Shown here: piece by piece, positions 31,957 through 42,062 of the stretch | Layout of the letters: every line of letters begins with the position of its first letter | How positions within the stretch are numbered: the first letter of the stretch is position 1 | Assembly (NCBI RefSeq): GCF_900961225.1 | Contig: NZ_CAAHFN010000053.1 | Coordinates: forward strand, 1 to 64,000 | Length of the DNA: 64,000 bases | Reading direction: 5' to 3' | Source of the DNA: Modicisalibacter radicis | Lineage (GTDB): Bacteria; Pseudomonadota; Gammaproteobacteria; Pseudomonadales; Halomonadaceae | Program-made: the position numbers and the translations under genes | Notes under the pieces: generated by a model | Told to the model about the DNA's origin: nothing | Seen by the model: the letters and a program-made list of their open reading frames with translations, nothing else | Databases searched by the model: none

Positions 31957-33075
31957 TCATCCCAGCGATTTACGCAGCCGGGACAGGGCGAACAGGAAAA
32001 ACACCGCGCCAATGGCCACCAGCGCCAATAACTGCGGCCAGACGATCGATAACCCTGCGCCACGAAACAGAATGCTTTGCCCCAGCATCACGAAATGCGT
32101 GGTCGGTGCGGCGAGCATGATGTTCTGAATGAGTTCCGGCATGCTTTCCCGCGGTGTCGTTCCGCCGGACAGTACCTGCAGCGGAATCAGCGTAAGAATG
32201 ATCAGCAGGCCGAGCTGGGGCATGGAGCGCGCCACGGTACCGAAGAATATGCCCATGGATGTCGTGGCGAACAGATGCAGCATGGCGCCGAAGAGAAACA
32301 GGATGACCGAGCCGGCGATGGGTACCTGCAAGCCGATTTCCACGACCACGCGCAGGGCGAAGGCGGAGGCGATCAGGACCACCAGGCCCATGGACCAGAC
32401 CTTGGCCGTCATGATCTCGAAGGGCGACACCGGCATGACCAGCAGATGCTCGATGGTGCCATGCTCGCGCTCGCGGATCAGCGCGGCGCCGGTGAGGATG
32501 ATCGACAGCATGGTGATCTGGTTGATGACTTCGTTCACCGCGCCGAACCAGGCCGGGTCCAGGTTGGGGTTGTAGACCATGCGTACCACTGCCTGAACGG
32601 CGGAGGCGCCGTCGGGATCGTGGCCCGCCAGGAAGGTGGCGACTTCGTCGTTGACGATTTCCTGAATGTAGCCGGCCCCGGTGAACGCCTGGCTGATCTG
32701 GGTCGCATCGACGTTGAGCTGAATCGTTACCGTGTCGCCGTCGAGCAGGTCGTGCTGGAAACCGGGCGGAATGTCCAGCGTGAAGGTATAGCGCCCCTCG
32801 TCCATGCCCTCGTCCATGTCGGCATGCCCGGTGAGCACCGGTGACAGGAAATAGGGCGCCTGGAAGCCGTCGATCAGGCGTTGTGAGGCCGGCGAGCGAT
32901 CCTCGTCGACGATGGCGATCGTGGCGCGGTGAAGTGCCTCCGGCATCGCGGTGGCGCTCGAATAGATGCTGAGGCTGAAGGCGTAGACGATCAGCAGCAG
33001 CATGGCGGGGTCGCGCAAGAGCGTGCGCAGCTCCTTGACGCCCAACTGGAAGATATTGGCGAGCGTGCGCATCAT
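31957..33075 (-). CDS. ABC-2 type permease (YhhJ-like)
   Basis: A 372-residue membrane protein: one N-terminal helix, a large extracytoplasmic domain (residues about 50-180), then five helices with the ABC-2 motif [17 protein letters not shown]. This is the YhhJ/YbhR/YbhS layout of half-permeases that pair with an HlyD-type adaptor. It is the third gene of the set at 31957-36871, with ATG-ATG start overlapping the upstream stop. Substrate unknown, probably a hydrophobic or cationic compound. Confidence 0.9.
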   Translation of the reverse strand: MMRTLANIFQLGVKELRTLLRDPAMLLLIVYAFSLSIYSSATAMPEALHRATIAIVDEDRSPASQRLIDGFQAPYFLSPVLTGHADMDEGMDEGRYTFTLDIPPGFQHDLLDGDTVTIQLNVDATQISQAFTGAGYIQEIVNDEVATFLAGHDPDGASAVQAVVRMVYNPNLDPAWFGAVNEVINQITMLSIILTGAALIREREHGTIEHLLVMPVSPFEIMTAKVWSMGLVVLIASAFALRVVVEIGLQVPIAGSVILFLFGAMLHLFATTSMGIFFGTVARSMPQLGLLIILTLIPLQVLSGGTTPRESMPELIQNIMLAAPTTHFVMLGQSILFRGAGLSIVWPQLLALVAIGAVFFLFALSRLRKSLG

Positions 33076-35798
33076 GCCTCCTGTTTCCTGAGGCCGACGA
33101 GGCTCAGCAGGCTCAACACCGGAATGGTCGCCAGCAGGGCCAGAAAGTAGGGATAGAGTTCGGTCAGCCCAAGGGCCTTGGAGAAGACGCCCCGGCTGAT
33201 GATCAGGAAATGACTGGTGGGGTAGAGCTGGCCGATCACCGCCGAAGCGCCTTCCATTGATGAAACGGGATGCAGCATGCCCGAGAACTGGATCGCCGGT
33301 ACCAGCGTGCCGATGGCGGTACCGAAGATGGCCGCGATCTGACTGTTGAACAAGGCCGAGATCAAGAACCCCAGCCCGGTGGCGCACATCACGTAGAGCA
33401 GGGCGCCCAGGGCCAGGGTGAACGGATTGCCCTTGATCGGCACGTCGAATACCAGGATCGACAACAGCACCAGCAGCAGGAAGTTGATCATGCCCAGGGC
33501 CACGTAGGGCAGCTGCTTGCCGATCAGGAACTCCAGGCGGGTCACCGGGGTGACATAGAAGTTGGTGATCGACCCGAGCTCTTTCTCGCGTACCACCCCC
33601 AGAGCGGTGAGCATGGCGGGAATCATCATCAGCAGCAGCGGAATGACTGCCGGCACCATCGCCGGCAGGCTCTGGACGTCCGGGTTGTAGCGGTAGCGAA
33701 GGGCGATATCGACCTGGCCGCTACTGGGCGTGCTGCTGCCCCGTGACAGTTCCCGCAGGTAGTCGCCATGAATGCCCTGGACATAGCCGCGTATCGTGCT
33801 GGCGCGATTGGGCATCGCACCGTCGATCCAGTAGGCCACCTGAGGCGAGTCGCCGCGCTTGAGATCGCGCCCGAAATCGGGCGGAATCTCCACCGCCAGG
33901 CTGATATTGCCGTTGCGCAGGCGTTCGTCGAGTTCGTCGTAGCTCTGCAGTGGCGGCTTTTCGCTGAAGTAGCGTGAGCCGGCCAGGTCGAGGATGTAAT
34001 GCTGACTGGTGGTGGTCTGGTCGCGGTCGAGCACCGCAAAGGAAAGGTCTTCCACATCCATGCTGATGCCATAACCGACGATGAACATGAGCAGCAAGGT
34101 GCCGGCCAGGGCCAGGGTGGCGCGCACCGGATCGCGTCGCAATTCCATGCTTTCGCGTCGGGCGTAGCTGAACAGCCGCCGCCTACTGAAGCGCGGAGGC
34201 GGGGCAGCGGCGGTGGCCGTAACAATGGTGGGGGGCCCTGCCGGCCCCTCATCGTCGGGTTCTTGAGGCGCCTGGCTGGCCTCGCGCAGATAGGCGATGA
34301 AGGCCTCTTCCAGCGTATCGCCGCCATGGTCCTCCATCAGTGCCCGAGGCGTGTCGCTGGCGAGGACCCGGCCGGCATGCATCAGCGAGATGCGGTCACA
34401 ACGCATGGCCTCGTTCATGAAGTGGGTCGAGATGAAGATGGTGACGCCATCCTCGCGCGACATCGTCACCAACTGGGCCCAGAAATTGTCGCGGGCGATC
34501 GGGTCGACGCCGGAGGTCGGTTCGTCGAGGATCAGGATTTCCGGACGGTGCAGTATTGCCACCGCCAGCGACAGGCGTTGACGGACTCCCAGCGGCAGTC
34601 GGCCGGGTAGTTCATCGATGACGCTCTCCAGATCGAAGCGGCTCAGTAGTTCCTGTCGGCGCAGGCGGTAATCGTCGTCGGGCAGGTGGAACAGTCGGGC
34701 ATGCAGGTCGAGGTTCTGCCCCACGCTCAGCTCGCTGTACAGCGAGAACGCCTGCGACATGTACCCGACCCGGCGCCGGGTCTCGATGTCCTGAGGATCG
34801 ACCGGCTGGCCGAAAAGCCGGGCCTCGCCTTCCTCGAACGGCAGCAGGCCGGTGAGCATCTTCATGGTGGTCGACTTGCCGCAGCCATTGGAGCCGAGGA
34901 AGCCGAAGATCTCGCCGCGCTCGATGCGAAAGTCGACGTGATCCACGGCGGTGAAATCGCCGAACCGCTTGGTCAGGCCGTGGGCCTCGATGGCGATCTC
35001 GTCATTGGCAGGGCGTGGCGGAATGGCAAGCTGTCGATGCCCGCGGCGTCTCTCCTCGGGCAGCAACTGGATGAACGCCTCTTCCAGCGTCGTGCATCGG
35101 GTCCGTTCGAGCAGGGCCCGGGGGGAGCCGGTATCGAGTACTTGCCCATCGTTCATCGCCACCAGCCAATCGAAGCGCTGGGCTTCGTCCATGTAGGCGG
35201 TGGCCACCAGTACGCTCATGCGGGGGCGCTGCTGGCGAATGCGGGTGATCAATTCCCAGAACTGGCTGCGCGAGAGCGGGTCGACCCCGGTCGTCGGTTC
35301 GTCGAGGATCAGCAGGTCGGGATCGTGGATCAGTGCGCAACACAAGCCCAGCTTCTGCTTCATGCCCCCGGAGAGCTTGCCGACGGGGCGCTCGGTGAAA
35401 TCGGCCAGGCCGGTGCTGCGGGTCAGGTCGACGATGCGACGTTCGCGCTCGTCGTGGTCCTGACCGAACAGGCGAGCGAAGAATTCGAGGTTCTCGCGCA
35501 CGGTCAGGGTCGGGTAGAGGTTCTTGCCGAGCCCCTGCGGCATGTAGGCGATGCGCGGTCCCGCGAGGCGGCGATGCTCGCCGTCGGCGATGTCGCCGCC
35601 GAGCACCTCGATATGCCCTCGCTGGAGGCGCCGGGCGCCGGCAATCAGGGCCAGCAAGCTCGACTTGCCGACCCCGTCGGGACCGATCAGCCCGACCATC
35701 TGGCGGGCCGGGATGTCGAGAGTCACGTCGGCCAGGGCCACGGTCCTGGCGTACTTCAGGCCGACCTCGTGCAGCCGCGCCGCGCTATCCTCGGTCAT
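33072..35798 (-). CDS. RbbA-like fusion: two ABC ATPase domains plus ABC-2 permease
   Basis: A 908-residue protein. The first ATPase domain (Walker [10 protein letters not shown], signature LSGGMKQK, Walker B LLILDEPT) is followed by a second ([10 protein letters not shown] near residue 305; degenerate signature [17 protein letters not shown]) and a C-terminal ABC-2 membrane part from about residue 560 with six helices. E. coli RbbA has the same build and was described as ribosome-associated, but the gene context (adaptor and second permease) points to an exporter. It overlaps both neighbours by four bases. Confidence 0.92.
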   Translation of the reverse strand: MTEDSAARLHEVGLKYARTVALADVTLDIPARQMVGLIGPDGVGKSSLLALIAGARRLQRGHIEVLGGDIADGEHRRLAGPRIAYMPQGLGKNLYPTLTVRENLEFFARLFGQDHDERERRIVDLTRSTGLADFTERPVGKLSGGMKQKLGLCCALIHDPDLLILDEPTTGVDPLSRSQFWELITRIRQQRPRMSVLVATAYMDEAQRFDWLVAMNDGQVLDTGSPRALLERTRCTTLEEAFIQLLPEERRRGHRQLAIPPRPANDEIAIEAHGLTKRFGDFTAVDHVDFRIERGEIFGFLGSNGCGKSTTMKMLTGLLPFEEGEARLFGQPVDPQDIETRRRVGYMSQAFSLYSELSVGQNLDLHARLFHLPDDDYRLRRQELLSRFDLESVIDELPGRLPLGVRQRLSLAVAILHRPEILILDEPTSGVDPIARDNFWAQLVTMSREDGVTIFISTHFMNEAMRCDRISLMHAGRVLASDTPRALMEDHGGDTLEEAFIAYLREASQAPQEPDDEGPAGPPTIVTATAAAPPPRFSRRRLFSYARRESMELRRDPVRATLALAGTLLLMFIVGYGISMDVEDLSFAVLDRDQTTTSQHYILDLAGSRYFSEKPPLQSYDELDERLRNGNISLAVEIPPDFGRDLKRGDSPQVAYWIDGAMPNRASTIRGYVQGIHGDYLRELSRGSSTPSSGQVDIALRYRYNPDVQSLPAMVPAVIPLLLMMIPAMLTALGVVREKELGSITNFYVTPVTRLEFLIGKQLPYVALGMINFLLLVLLSILVFDVPIKGNPFTLALGALLYVMCATGLGFLISALFNSQIAAIFGTAIGTLVPAIQFSGMLHPVSSMEGASAVIGQLYPTSHFLIISRGVFSKALGLTELYPYFLALLATIPVLSLLSLVGLRKQEA

Positions 35799-36871
35799 GA
35801 CGACACGTTCACCTGGAGGGCGTCGGGCCACTCGGCCTGGGGATCGAGCTTGAGATAGGCCATGCCGGGCAGGCCGGTCTTGACCTGTTCGAGATGCTCC
35901 TTCAGCAATTGCGGGTCGATACGCGCGCGGATACGGAACATGAGTTTTTCCCGCTCGCTGGCCGTTTCCACCGTCTTGGGAGTGAACTGGGCGGTGTTGG
36001 CGACGAAGCTGACCCGGGCGGGGATCACGTACTCCGGGGCGGCATCCAGCACCAGGCGCACATCGTTGCCCAGCGCCACGCGGCCGGCCTGCGAGGTGGG
36101 CAGAAAGAACGTCATGTAGACGTCGGTCAGATCGATCAGGTTGAGCACGTTGCCGCCTGCGGCCAGGACTTCGCCGGGTTCCGCCACGCGGTACTGCACC
36201 CGGGCCAGGCGGTCGGCACGCAGCTGGCTGTCATCCAGGTCCGCCTGGACCTTCGCCACGCTGGCTTCGGCGGCATCGATGGCGGACTGCGCCTCGACGA
36301 CCTGGGAGCGGGCCGCGACGCTGGCCGCCTCGGCCGCCGAAACCTGGGCTCTAGAGGCGGCCAGCGCCGCTTCGCCGCTTTGCATGGTGGCGCGATCGTC
36401 GTCGAGCTGCTGACGGGAAATGGCGTTGCGCTGGGCGAGGGTGCTGGAGCGCTCGTAGCGCTTGCGTGCCGCGGTCAACTCCGCCTGGCGTTGATGCACG
36501 ACGGCCTCCGCCGCGGCCTTGGTGCTTTCGTTCTGGGCCACCTGAGCGTGGGCGGTCTGCAAGGCGTTGCGCATGCGCTGCAGTTCGGCCTGGGCCTGGC
36601 GCAATTGCGCGTCGAGCGTCCGGGTGTCCATGCGGGCCAGAAGTTGACCGGGGGCCACGAAATCGCCTTCATCGACCAGAATCTCTGCCACGCGGCCGCT
36701 CAGCTTGGTGGCGATGTCGATCTCGGTCGCTTCCATGCGCCCGTTGCCGCTGGCGATGGCGTCGCCCAGACCATCAGGGCGCAATGCCTGCCAGACGATC
36801 AGGGCGATGGCGACCAACAGGACGACGAAGAGCAGGGCTTGGATGAGTCGCTTGCGAGGTGGTCGATTCAT
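35795..36871 (-). CDS. HlyD-family periplasmic adaptor (YhiI-like)
   Basis: A 358-residue membrane-fusion protein. It has one N-terminal membrane helix ([16 protein letters not shown]), a split lipoyl domain ([19 protein letters not shown]), a long Ala/Gln-rich helical hairpin (residues about 90-220) and a beta-barrel end. It bridges the ABC permease to an outer-membrane channel. First gene of the exporter operon; the start at MNRPPRKRL is the only ATG placed before the membrane helix without extra sequence. It lies 134 bases after arcC on the same strand. Confidence 0.92.
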   Translation of the reverse strand: MNRPPRKRLIQALLFVVLLVAIALIVWQALRPDGLGDAIASGNGRMEATEIDIATKLSGRVAEILVDEGDFVAPGQLLARMDTRTLDAQLRQAQAELQRMRNALQTAHAQVAQNESTKAAAEAVVHQRQAELTAARKRYERSSTLAQRNAISRQQLDDDRATMQSGEAALAASRAQVSAAEAASVAARSQVVEAQSAIDAAEASVAKVQADLDDSQLRADRLARVQYRVAEPGEVLAAGGNVLNLIDLTDVYMTFFLPTSQAGRVALGNDVRLVLDAAPEYVIPARVSFVANTAQFTPKTVETASEREKLMFRIRARIDPQLLKEHLEQVKTGLPGMAYLKLDPQAEWPDALQVNVSS

Positions 36872-37005
36872 GTATTGACAGGCTCCGGTCGCCATGGGGC
36901 ATGGTCTGTTAAAGCGAGACCCGGGAGGCATGCGCACGCACATGTCGCTCCCGAGCGAGGTTTGCAGCGCCCGGGATGGGCATCCGCAGCTTGCCGAATC
37001 GCGGC

Positions 37006-37935
37006 TCAGCGATACTCGATTCCCGCTGTCGACAGGCTGATGCGGGTTCCGGCCGTGCCCTGGACAATGGCCTCGATGTCCGCCAGGGAACCGATGACGG
37101 CTTCCTTGCCTGTGTTACGGGCGAAGTCGCAGGCGGCCTCGATCTTGGGACCCATCGAGCCTGCCGCGAAGGACAGCTTTCCCAGCGCATCCGGATGAGC
37201 GCGGGCGATGGCCCTCTGGCCGGGCTGGCCCCAGTCGATATAGGCGGCATCGACATCGGTGGCGATGACCAGCAGGTCGCTGGCGAGCTCCCGAGCGAGG
37301 AGCGCCGAGCATGAATCCTTGTCGATGACCGCTTCGATACCGTGCAGCTTGCGTCCCTCATCGTAGATGGTCGGTATGCCGCCGCCACCGGCACAGATCA
37401 CGACGCTGCCTTTCTCGAGCAGCCACTTCACGGGGCGAATCTCGAAGATGCGCTTGGGGCGCGGGCTCGGGACCACGCGGCGAAAAGCGGCGCCATCGGG
37501 GGCGATGTTCCAGCCCTTTTCCCTGGCCAGGCGCTGGGCCTCCTCCAGCGAGTACACCGGCCCGACGGGCTTGCTCGGATGCTGGAAAGCCGGGTCGGCG
37601 GCGTCTACCTCGACCTGGGTGAGAAGGGTGGCGAACGGGACCTCGACAGGCAGCAGGTTGCCCAGTTCCTGCTCGATCATGTAGCCGATCATGCCTTCCG
37701 TCTGGGCACCGAGTACATCCAGCGGGTAGGGGGCTACGTCGCTGTAGGCCGCGCTCTGCAGGGCCAGCAGGCCGACCTGGGGACCATTGCCGTGGGCGAT
37801 CACCACTTCGTTGCCGGGAATGATCCTGGCGAGCTGGGCACAGGCGATGCGTACATTCTCGCGCTGGTTGTCCGCCGTCAACGGCTCGCCTCGGCGAAGC
37901 AGGGCATTGCCGCCCAGGGCAGTGACGATGCGCAT
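37006..37935 (-). CDS. arcC: Carbamate kinase
   Basis: A 309-residue kinase making ATP from carbamoyl phosphate and ADP, the energy-yielding last step of the arginine deiminase pathway. Family motifs are ALGGNALL at the N-terminus, [21 protein letters not shown] and [12 protein letters not shown]. Last gene of arcDABC, 26 bases after arcB. The usual length is about 310. Confidence 0.96.
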   Translation of the reverse strand: MRIVTALGGNALLRRGEPLTADNQRENVRIACAQLARIIPGNEVVIAHGNGPQVGLLALQSAAYSDVAPYPLDVLGAQTEGMIGYMIEQELGNLLPVEVPFATLLTQVEVDAADPAFQHPSKPVGPVYSLEEAQRLAREKGWNIAPDGAAFRRVVPSPRPKRIFEIRPVKWLLEKGSVVICAGGGGIPTIYDEGRKLHGIEAVIDKDSCSALLARELASDLLVIATDVDAAYIDWGQPGQRAIARAHPDALGKLSFAAGSMGPKIEAACDFARNTGKEAVIGSLADIEAIVQGTAGTRISLSTAGIEYR

Positions 37936-37961
37936 CGAGTCTATCTCCCTTGCCGTGAGTG

Positions 37962-38972
37962 TCAGATATCGCCGAGGGTGGCGACCAGCACCGCCTTGAT
38001 CGTGTGCATGCGGTTCTCGGCCTGTTCGAAGGCGATGCAGGCCGGGGATTCGAAGACCTCCTCGGTGACCTCGACGCCGTTCGCCAGCTCGGGGTATTGC
38101 GCGGCGATCTGCTTGCCGATCTTGGTATCGGCGTTATGGAAGGCAGGCAGGCAGTGCATGAACTTCACCCGAGGGTTGCCGCTGGCGTCCAGCAGGGCTT
38201 TGTTCACCTGATAGGGCGTCAGAAGCCGGATACGCTCGCCCCAGGTCTCCATGGGTTCGCCCATCGAGACCCAGACGTCGGTATGGATGAAGTCGACGTC
38301 CTTGACCGCCTCGGCGGGCGTTTCGGTGAGTGTCAATCGCCCCCCCGATTCCTCGGCGAACCGTCGACATGCCTCGACATGCTCGGCATTCGGCCACAGT
38401 TCCTTGGGCGCCCCGATGCGAACGTCCATGCCCAGCTTGGCGCCGATCAGCAGCAGCGAGTTGCCCATGTTGTTGCGTGCATCGCCCAGGTAGGCGTAGC
38501 GAATCTCATGCAACGGCTTGTCGCTGTGTTCGCGCATGGTCAAGACGTCGGCGAGCATCTGGGTCGGATGGTATTCATCGGTCAGGCCGTTGAATACCGG
38601 GACGCCGGCATGCCTGGCCAGTTCCTCGACGATTGCCTGGCCTGAACCCCGATACTCGATGGCATCGTACATGCGCCCCAGGACCCGTGCCGTGTCCTTC
38701 ATCGTTTCCTTGTGGCCGATCTGGGAAGAGGTGGGGTCGATGTAGGTCACGTTGGCGCCCTGCTGATAGGCGGCCACCTCGAAGGCGCAGCGTGTGCGGG
38801 TCGAGGTCTTCTCGAATATCAGCGCGATGTTCTTGCCCTTCAGGTGCTGCTGCTCGCTGCCGGTGTACCGGGCGCGCTTTAGATCCCGGGAAAGATCCAG
38901 CAGGTAGCGCAGCTCGCGGGGGCTGTGATGCATCAGGCTGAGCAGGCTTCGGTCATGAATGTTGAAGGCCAT
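37962..38972 (-). CDS. arcB: Catabolic ornithine carbamoyltransferase
   Basis: A 336-residue enzyme cleaving citrulline with phosphate to ornithine and carbamoyl phosphate. Carbamoyl-phosphate-binding STRTRCAFE, the ornithine loop HCLPAFHN and [15 protein letters not shown] are all present. Placement between arcA and arcC identifies the catabolic rather than biosynthetic paralogue. It is about 40 bases from the arcA stop. Confidence 0.96.
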   Translation of the reverse strand: MAFNIHDRSLLSLMHHSPRELRYLLDLSRDLKRARYTGSEQQHLKGKNIALIFEKTSTRTRCAFEVAAYQQGANVTYIDPTSSQIGHKETMKDTARVLGRMYDAIEYRGSGQAIVEELARHAGVPVFNGLTDEYHPTQMLADVLTMREHSDKPLHEIRYAYLGDARNNMGNSLLLIGAKLGMDVRIGAPKELWPNAEHVEACRRFAEESGGRLTLTETPAEAVKDVDFIHTDVWVSMGEPMETWGERIRLLTPYQVNKALLDASGNPRVKFMHCLPAFHNADTKIGKQIAAQYPELANGVEVTEEVFESPACIAFEQAENRMHTIKAVLVATLGDI

Positions 38973-39012
38973 GCGGGTTCTCCTCGGAGCTACGAATAGG
39001 GGTAGAGCTGGA

Positions 39013-40266
39013 TCAATAATCCACGGGGTCCCGGATGATCGGGCAGGTCATGCAATGGCCGCCGCCACGGCCTCGGCCCAGCTCGCTGGCGTCGATGGTG
39101 ATGACTTCCACCCCGGCCTTGCGCAGCAGCGTATTGGTGTAGGTATTGCGGTCGTAGCCGATGACGACACCAGGCTCCAGGGCCACCACGTTGTTGCCAT
39201 CGTCCCACTGCTCCCGCTCGGCCTCGTAGCTGTCGCCCCCGGTCTGGACCGTGCGCAGCTTCTCCAGCCCCAGGGCCTGCGCCACGACCTCGAGGAAGCC
39301 CTGCTCTTCGCGACGCACGTCGATGCCGCCCGGCTTGCTTTCATCCGGGCGCAGGCTGAAAGCGACGATGGACTGCACGGCTTCCGGAAAGACCGTCACC
39401 AGATCGTGGTCACAGAAGCTGAACACGGTATCCAGGTGCATGGCGGCACGGGATTTCGGCAGGCCGGCGACGATGATCCGCTCGGCCGCACCCTGGTTGA
39501 ACAACGACTGAGCAAGCTGGCCAATCGCCTGGCGTGAGGTCCGCTCTCCCATGCCGATCAGCACGATGCCCTTGCCGAGCGGCATGACGTCGCCGCCCTC
39601 CAGTGAGGCCATGCCATGGTCGGTATCGGTATCGCCGTACCAGACCTTGAAGTTGGCGCCGGCGAATTCGGGATGGAACTTGTAGATCGCGGCGGTCAGC
39701 AAGGTTTCCTGCCGGCGTGCCATCCAGTGCATGGGGTTCAGTGTCACGCCGCCATAGATCCAGCAGGTGGTATCCCGGGTGAACAGCGTGTTGGGCAGCG
39801 GGGGAAGAATGAAGCTCGAGTGGCCCAGGTAATCACGAAACATCCTGGCGATCACACTGGCGTGATCGCCAGGCAGATCATCGCCCGAGACGCCGCCGAT
39901 GAGGAGTTCGGCGAGTCGACGTGGCTCCTGCTCTTCAAGCCAGGCGCGGACTTCCTGCTGCAGGCCCAGGCCTACCTGATTGGCCGTGACCTTCCGGTCG
40001 AGAATCCATTGACGGGCTTCGGGGCTCTTTACCGTCTCCGTCAGCAGGTTGTGCATCTCGAGCACTTCGACACCGCGTTCGCGCATCTTGGTGACGAAGT
40101 CGAAATGGTCGCGCTTGGCCTGGTTGACCCAGAGCACGTCGTCGAAGAGCAGGTCGTCGCAATTGCTGGGGGTAAGGCGCTGATGGGCAAGACCCGGCGA
40201 GCAGACCAGCACCTTGCGCAGCTTGCCGATTTCCGAATGTACGCCGAGTTGCAGGGGGGCAGACAT
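39013..40266 (-). CDS. arcA: Arginine deiminase
   Basis: A 417-residue enzyme hydrolysing arginine to citrulline and ammonia. The guanidine-group fold motifs [11 protein letters not shown] and [13 protein letters not shown] are present, and the nucleophilic cysteine is in [10 protein letters not shown] near the C-terminus. Ammonia release consumes acid, linking the pathway to pH protection as well as ATP supply. ATG at 40266 follows aaggagaagccc, a strong ribosome-binding site. Confidence 0.97.
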   Translation of the reverse strand: MSAPLQLGVHSEIGKLRKVLVCSPGLAHQRLTPSNCDDLLFDDVLWVNQAKRDHFDFVTKMRERGVEVLEMHNLLTETVKSPEARQWILDRKVTANQVGLGLQQEVRAWLEEQEPRRLAELLIGGVSGDDLPGDHASVIARMFRDYLGHSSFILPPLPNTLFTRDTTCWIYGGVTLNPMHWMARRQETLLTAAIYKFHPEFAGANFKVWYGDTDTDHGMASLEGGDVMPLGKGIVLIGMGERTSRQAIGQLAQSLFNQGAAERIIVAGLPKSRAAMHLDTVFSFCDHDLVTVFPEAVQSIVAFSLRPDESKPGGIDVRREEQGFLEVVAQALGLEKLRTVQTGGDSYEAEREQWDDGNNVVALEPGVVIGYDRNTYTNTLLRKAGVEVITIDASELGRGRGGGHCMTCPIIRDPVDY

Positions 40267-40293
40267 GGGCTTCTCCTTAGGTACTATAGCGAG

Positions 40294-40317
40294 CCTGCCG
40301 GCTCTGTAACCGGCAGG
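40294..40317 (-). other. Stem-loop between arcD and arcA
   Basis: An 8-bp stem (cctgccgg at 40294-40301, complement at 40310-40317) in the 60-base gap after the arcD stop. Without a T-run it is more likely an RNA-processing or stability element than a terminator; arc operons of pseudomonads are known to be processed between arcD and arcA. Confidence 0.5.
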
Positions 40318-40326
40318 GCGCCGAGC

Positions 40327-41754
40327 TCAGAGCGATAGATAGCCGCTATACAGGCCGTAGGCAGCGAAGGCGGCACCGGCAAGCACGACGGCGAAGATCA
40401 CCTTTTCCACGGGGCGAAAGACGGGCTGGTTCTGTTCACGCTTGGCCTTGGCGAAGAACAGCGCACCAGGGGCATAGAGCAGCGCCGAGAGCAGGATGTA
40501 CTGGACCCCGCCCGCATAGACCAGCCAGGCACTGTAGATGACGGCAATCAGGGCGATGAGCAGGTCCTTGTTGCGTTGCTGCCGCTGGGAGTCATAGGTC
40601 TCGCCTCGCCAGCTCACCAGCAGGGCATAGGCAGCCGACCAGAAGTAGGGCACCAGGATCATCGAGGTGGCCAGATAGAAGAGGCTGAGATAGGTGGACT
40701 CATTGAACAGGGTGAGGATGAGGAACAGTTGAATCAGGCCGTTCGAGACCCACAGGGCGTTGCTGGGTACCTGCTTGTGGTTCTCCTTCTTCAGGAAGTT
40801 CGGCATGGTGTGGTCGCGCGCGCCGGCGAACAGGATCTCCGCGCACAGCAGCGTCCAGGCCAGCAGGCCTCCCGCCAGTGACACCACCAGGCCGATGCTG
40901 ATCAGGATGGAGCCCCAGCGGCCCACGACCTGCTCCAGCACGCCGGCCATGGAGGGGTTCTGCAGGGCGGTCAGTTCAGGCTGTTGCATGATGCCCATGG
41001 ACAGAACGTTCACCAGAACCAGCAGCAGAAGAACGCCGAGGAAACCGATCACCGTGGCCTTGCCGACGTCACTGCGTCTTTCGGCCCGGGCCGAATAGAT
41101 GCTGGCTCCTTCGATACCGATGAATACCCAGACGGTTACCAGCATCATGTTCCTGACCTGGTCCATCACGCTGCCCAGTTCGATATTTCCCCGTCCCCAG
41201 AAGTCGGTCAGGAAAATGTCGGCATCGAATGCAAATAGCGTAATGACGATGAACAGGATCAGCGGCACGATTTTCGCCACGGTCGTGACGAGGTTGATGA
41301 AGGCGGCTTCCTTGATCCCGTTCAGGATCAGGAAGTGAATGCCCCACAGCAGCAGCGAGGCACAGGCAATGGCAACAGGCGTGTTGCCTTCGCCAAAGAC
41401 GGGAAAGAAATAACCCAGGGTGCTGAAAAGAAGAACGAAATAGCTGACGTTGCCGAGCCAGGCACTGATCCAGTAGCCCCAGGCGGACGAGAACCCCATG
41501 TAGTCGCCGAAGCCGGCCTTGGCATAGGCATAAATCCCCGAATCCAGCTCAGGCTTGCGGTTGGCCAGTGTCTGGAAGACGAAGGCCAGGGTCAGCATGC
41601 CGATCGCGGTTATTGCCCAACCGATCAGTACCGCACCGGCGCTGGCGCTCGCGGCCATGTTCTGTGGCAGGGAGAAGATCCCCCCGCCGATCATCGAGCC
41701 GACGACCAGTGCGATGAGGGCGCTGAGCTTCAGTTTCTGGGTGGCCTGGGTCAT
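40327..41754 (-). CDS. arcD: Arginine/ornithine antiporter
   Basis: A 475-residue APC-superfamily exchanger with about 12-13 helices. The first helix has the substrate-binding GSMIGGGIFSLPQNMA motif, and the sixth helix region shows VFIGIEGASIYSARA. It swaps external arginine for internal ornithine without net energy cost. ATG at 41754 (ggcgagg upstream) is preferred to a TTG at 41769. First gene of arcDABC, behind an FNR box. Confidence 0.95.
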   Translation of the reverse strand: MTQATQKLKLSALIALVVGSMIGGGIFSLPQNMAASASAGAVLIGWAITAIGMLTLAFVFQTLANRKPELDSGIYAYAKAGFGDYMGFSSAWGYWISAWLGNVSYFVLLFSTLGYFFPVFGEGNTPVAIACASLLLWGIHFLILNGIKEAAFINLVTTVAKIVPLILFIVITLFAFDADIFLTDFWGRGNIELGSVMDQVRNMMLVTVWVFIGIEGASIYSARAERRSDVGKATVIGFLGVLLLLVLVNVLSMGIMQQPELTALQNPSMAGVLEQVVGRWGSILISIGLVVSLAGGLLAWTLLCAEILFAGARDHTMPNFLKKENHKQVPSNALWVSNGLIQLFLILTLFNESTYLSLFYLATSMILVPYFWSAAYALLVSWRGETYDSQRQQRNKDLLIALIAVIYSAWLVYAGGVQYILLSALLYAPGALFFAKAKREQNQPVFRPVEKVIFAVVLAGAAFAAYGLYSGYLSL

Positions 41755-41921
41755 TGTTAGCCTCGCCAATGAAGAGTGATTGTTTCAAGCGTCTGATCGG
41801 TCATGTCTGGTTCCGGGGAACTTGTCTGCTGAACTAGCCTTCAGCTTCATGTGCGGAGCACAGCCAAGGCAATCCACATGTTTATATAAGTGCATGATAT
41901 GAAGGTTTATTCGTGCGCATC

Positions 41922-41935
41922 TTGAGCCACATCAA
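41922..41935. promoter_or_regulatory. FNR/ANR box between arcD and the P-type ATPase
   Basis: TTGAG-CCAC-ATCAA matches the dyad in nine of ten positions. For leftward transcription a start near 41887 is predicted, and TATCAT (complement of 41894-41899) falls exactly at -10. The site is 168 bases before arcD and 128 before the divergent ATPase gene, so it could influence both. Anaerobic ANR control of arc operons is established in pseudomonads. The rest of 41755-42062 is AT-rich with no gene. Confidence 0.8.
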
Positions 41936-42062
41936 TTTAAGCCAAGGTGACTTGGATAGTATGTTCGGCATTTACGCGTGGTTGCATGGAACATTTACGC
42001 TTTATAGCGACAGTGACGGCTGTGGGTATCGATCATTGGCTTCGCGCCCAAGGAAATGAAAT

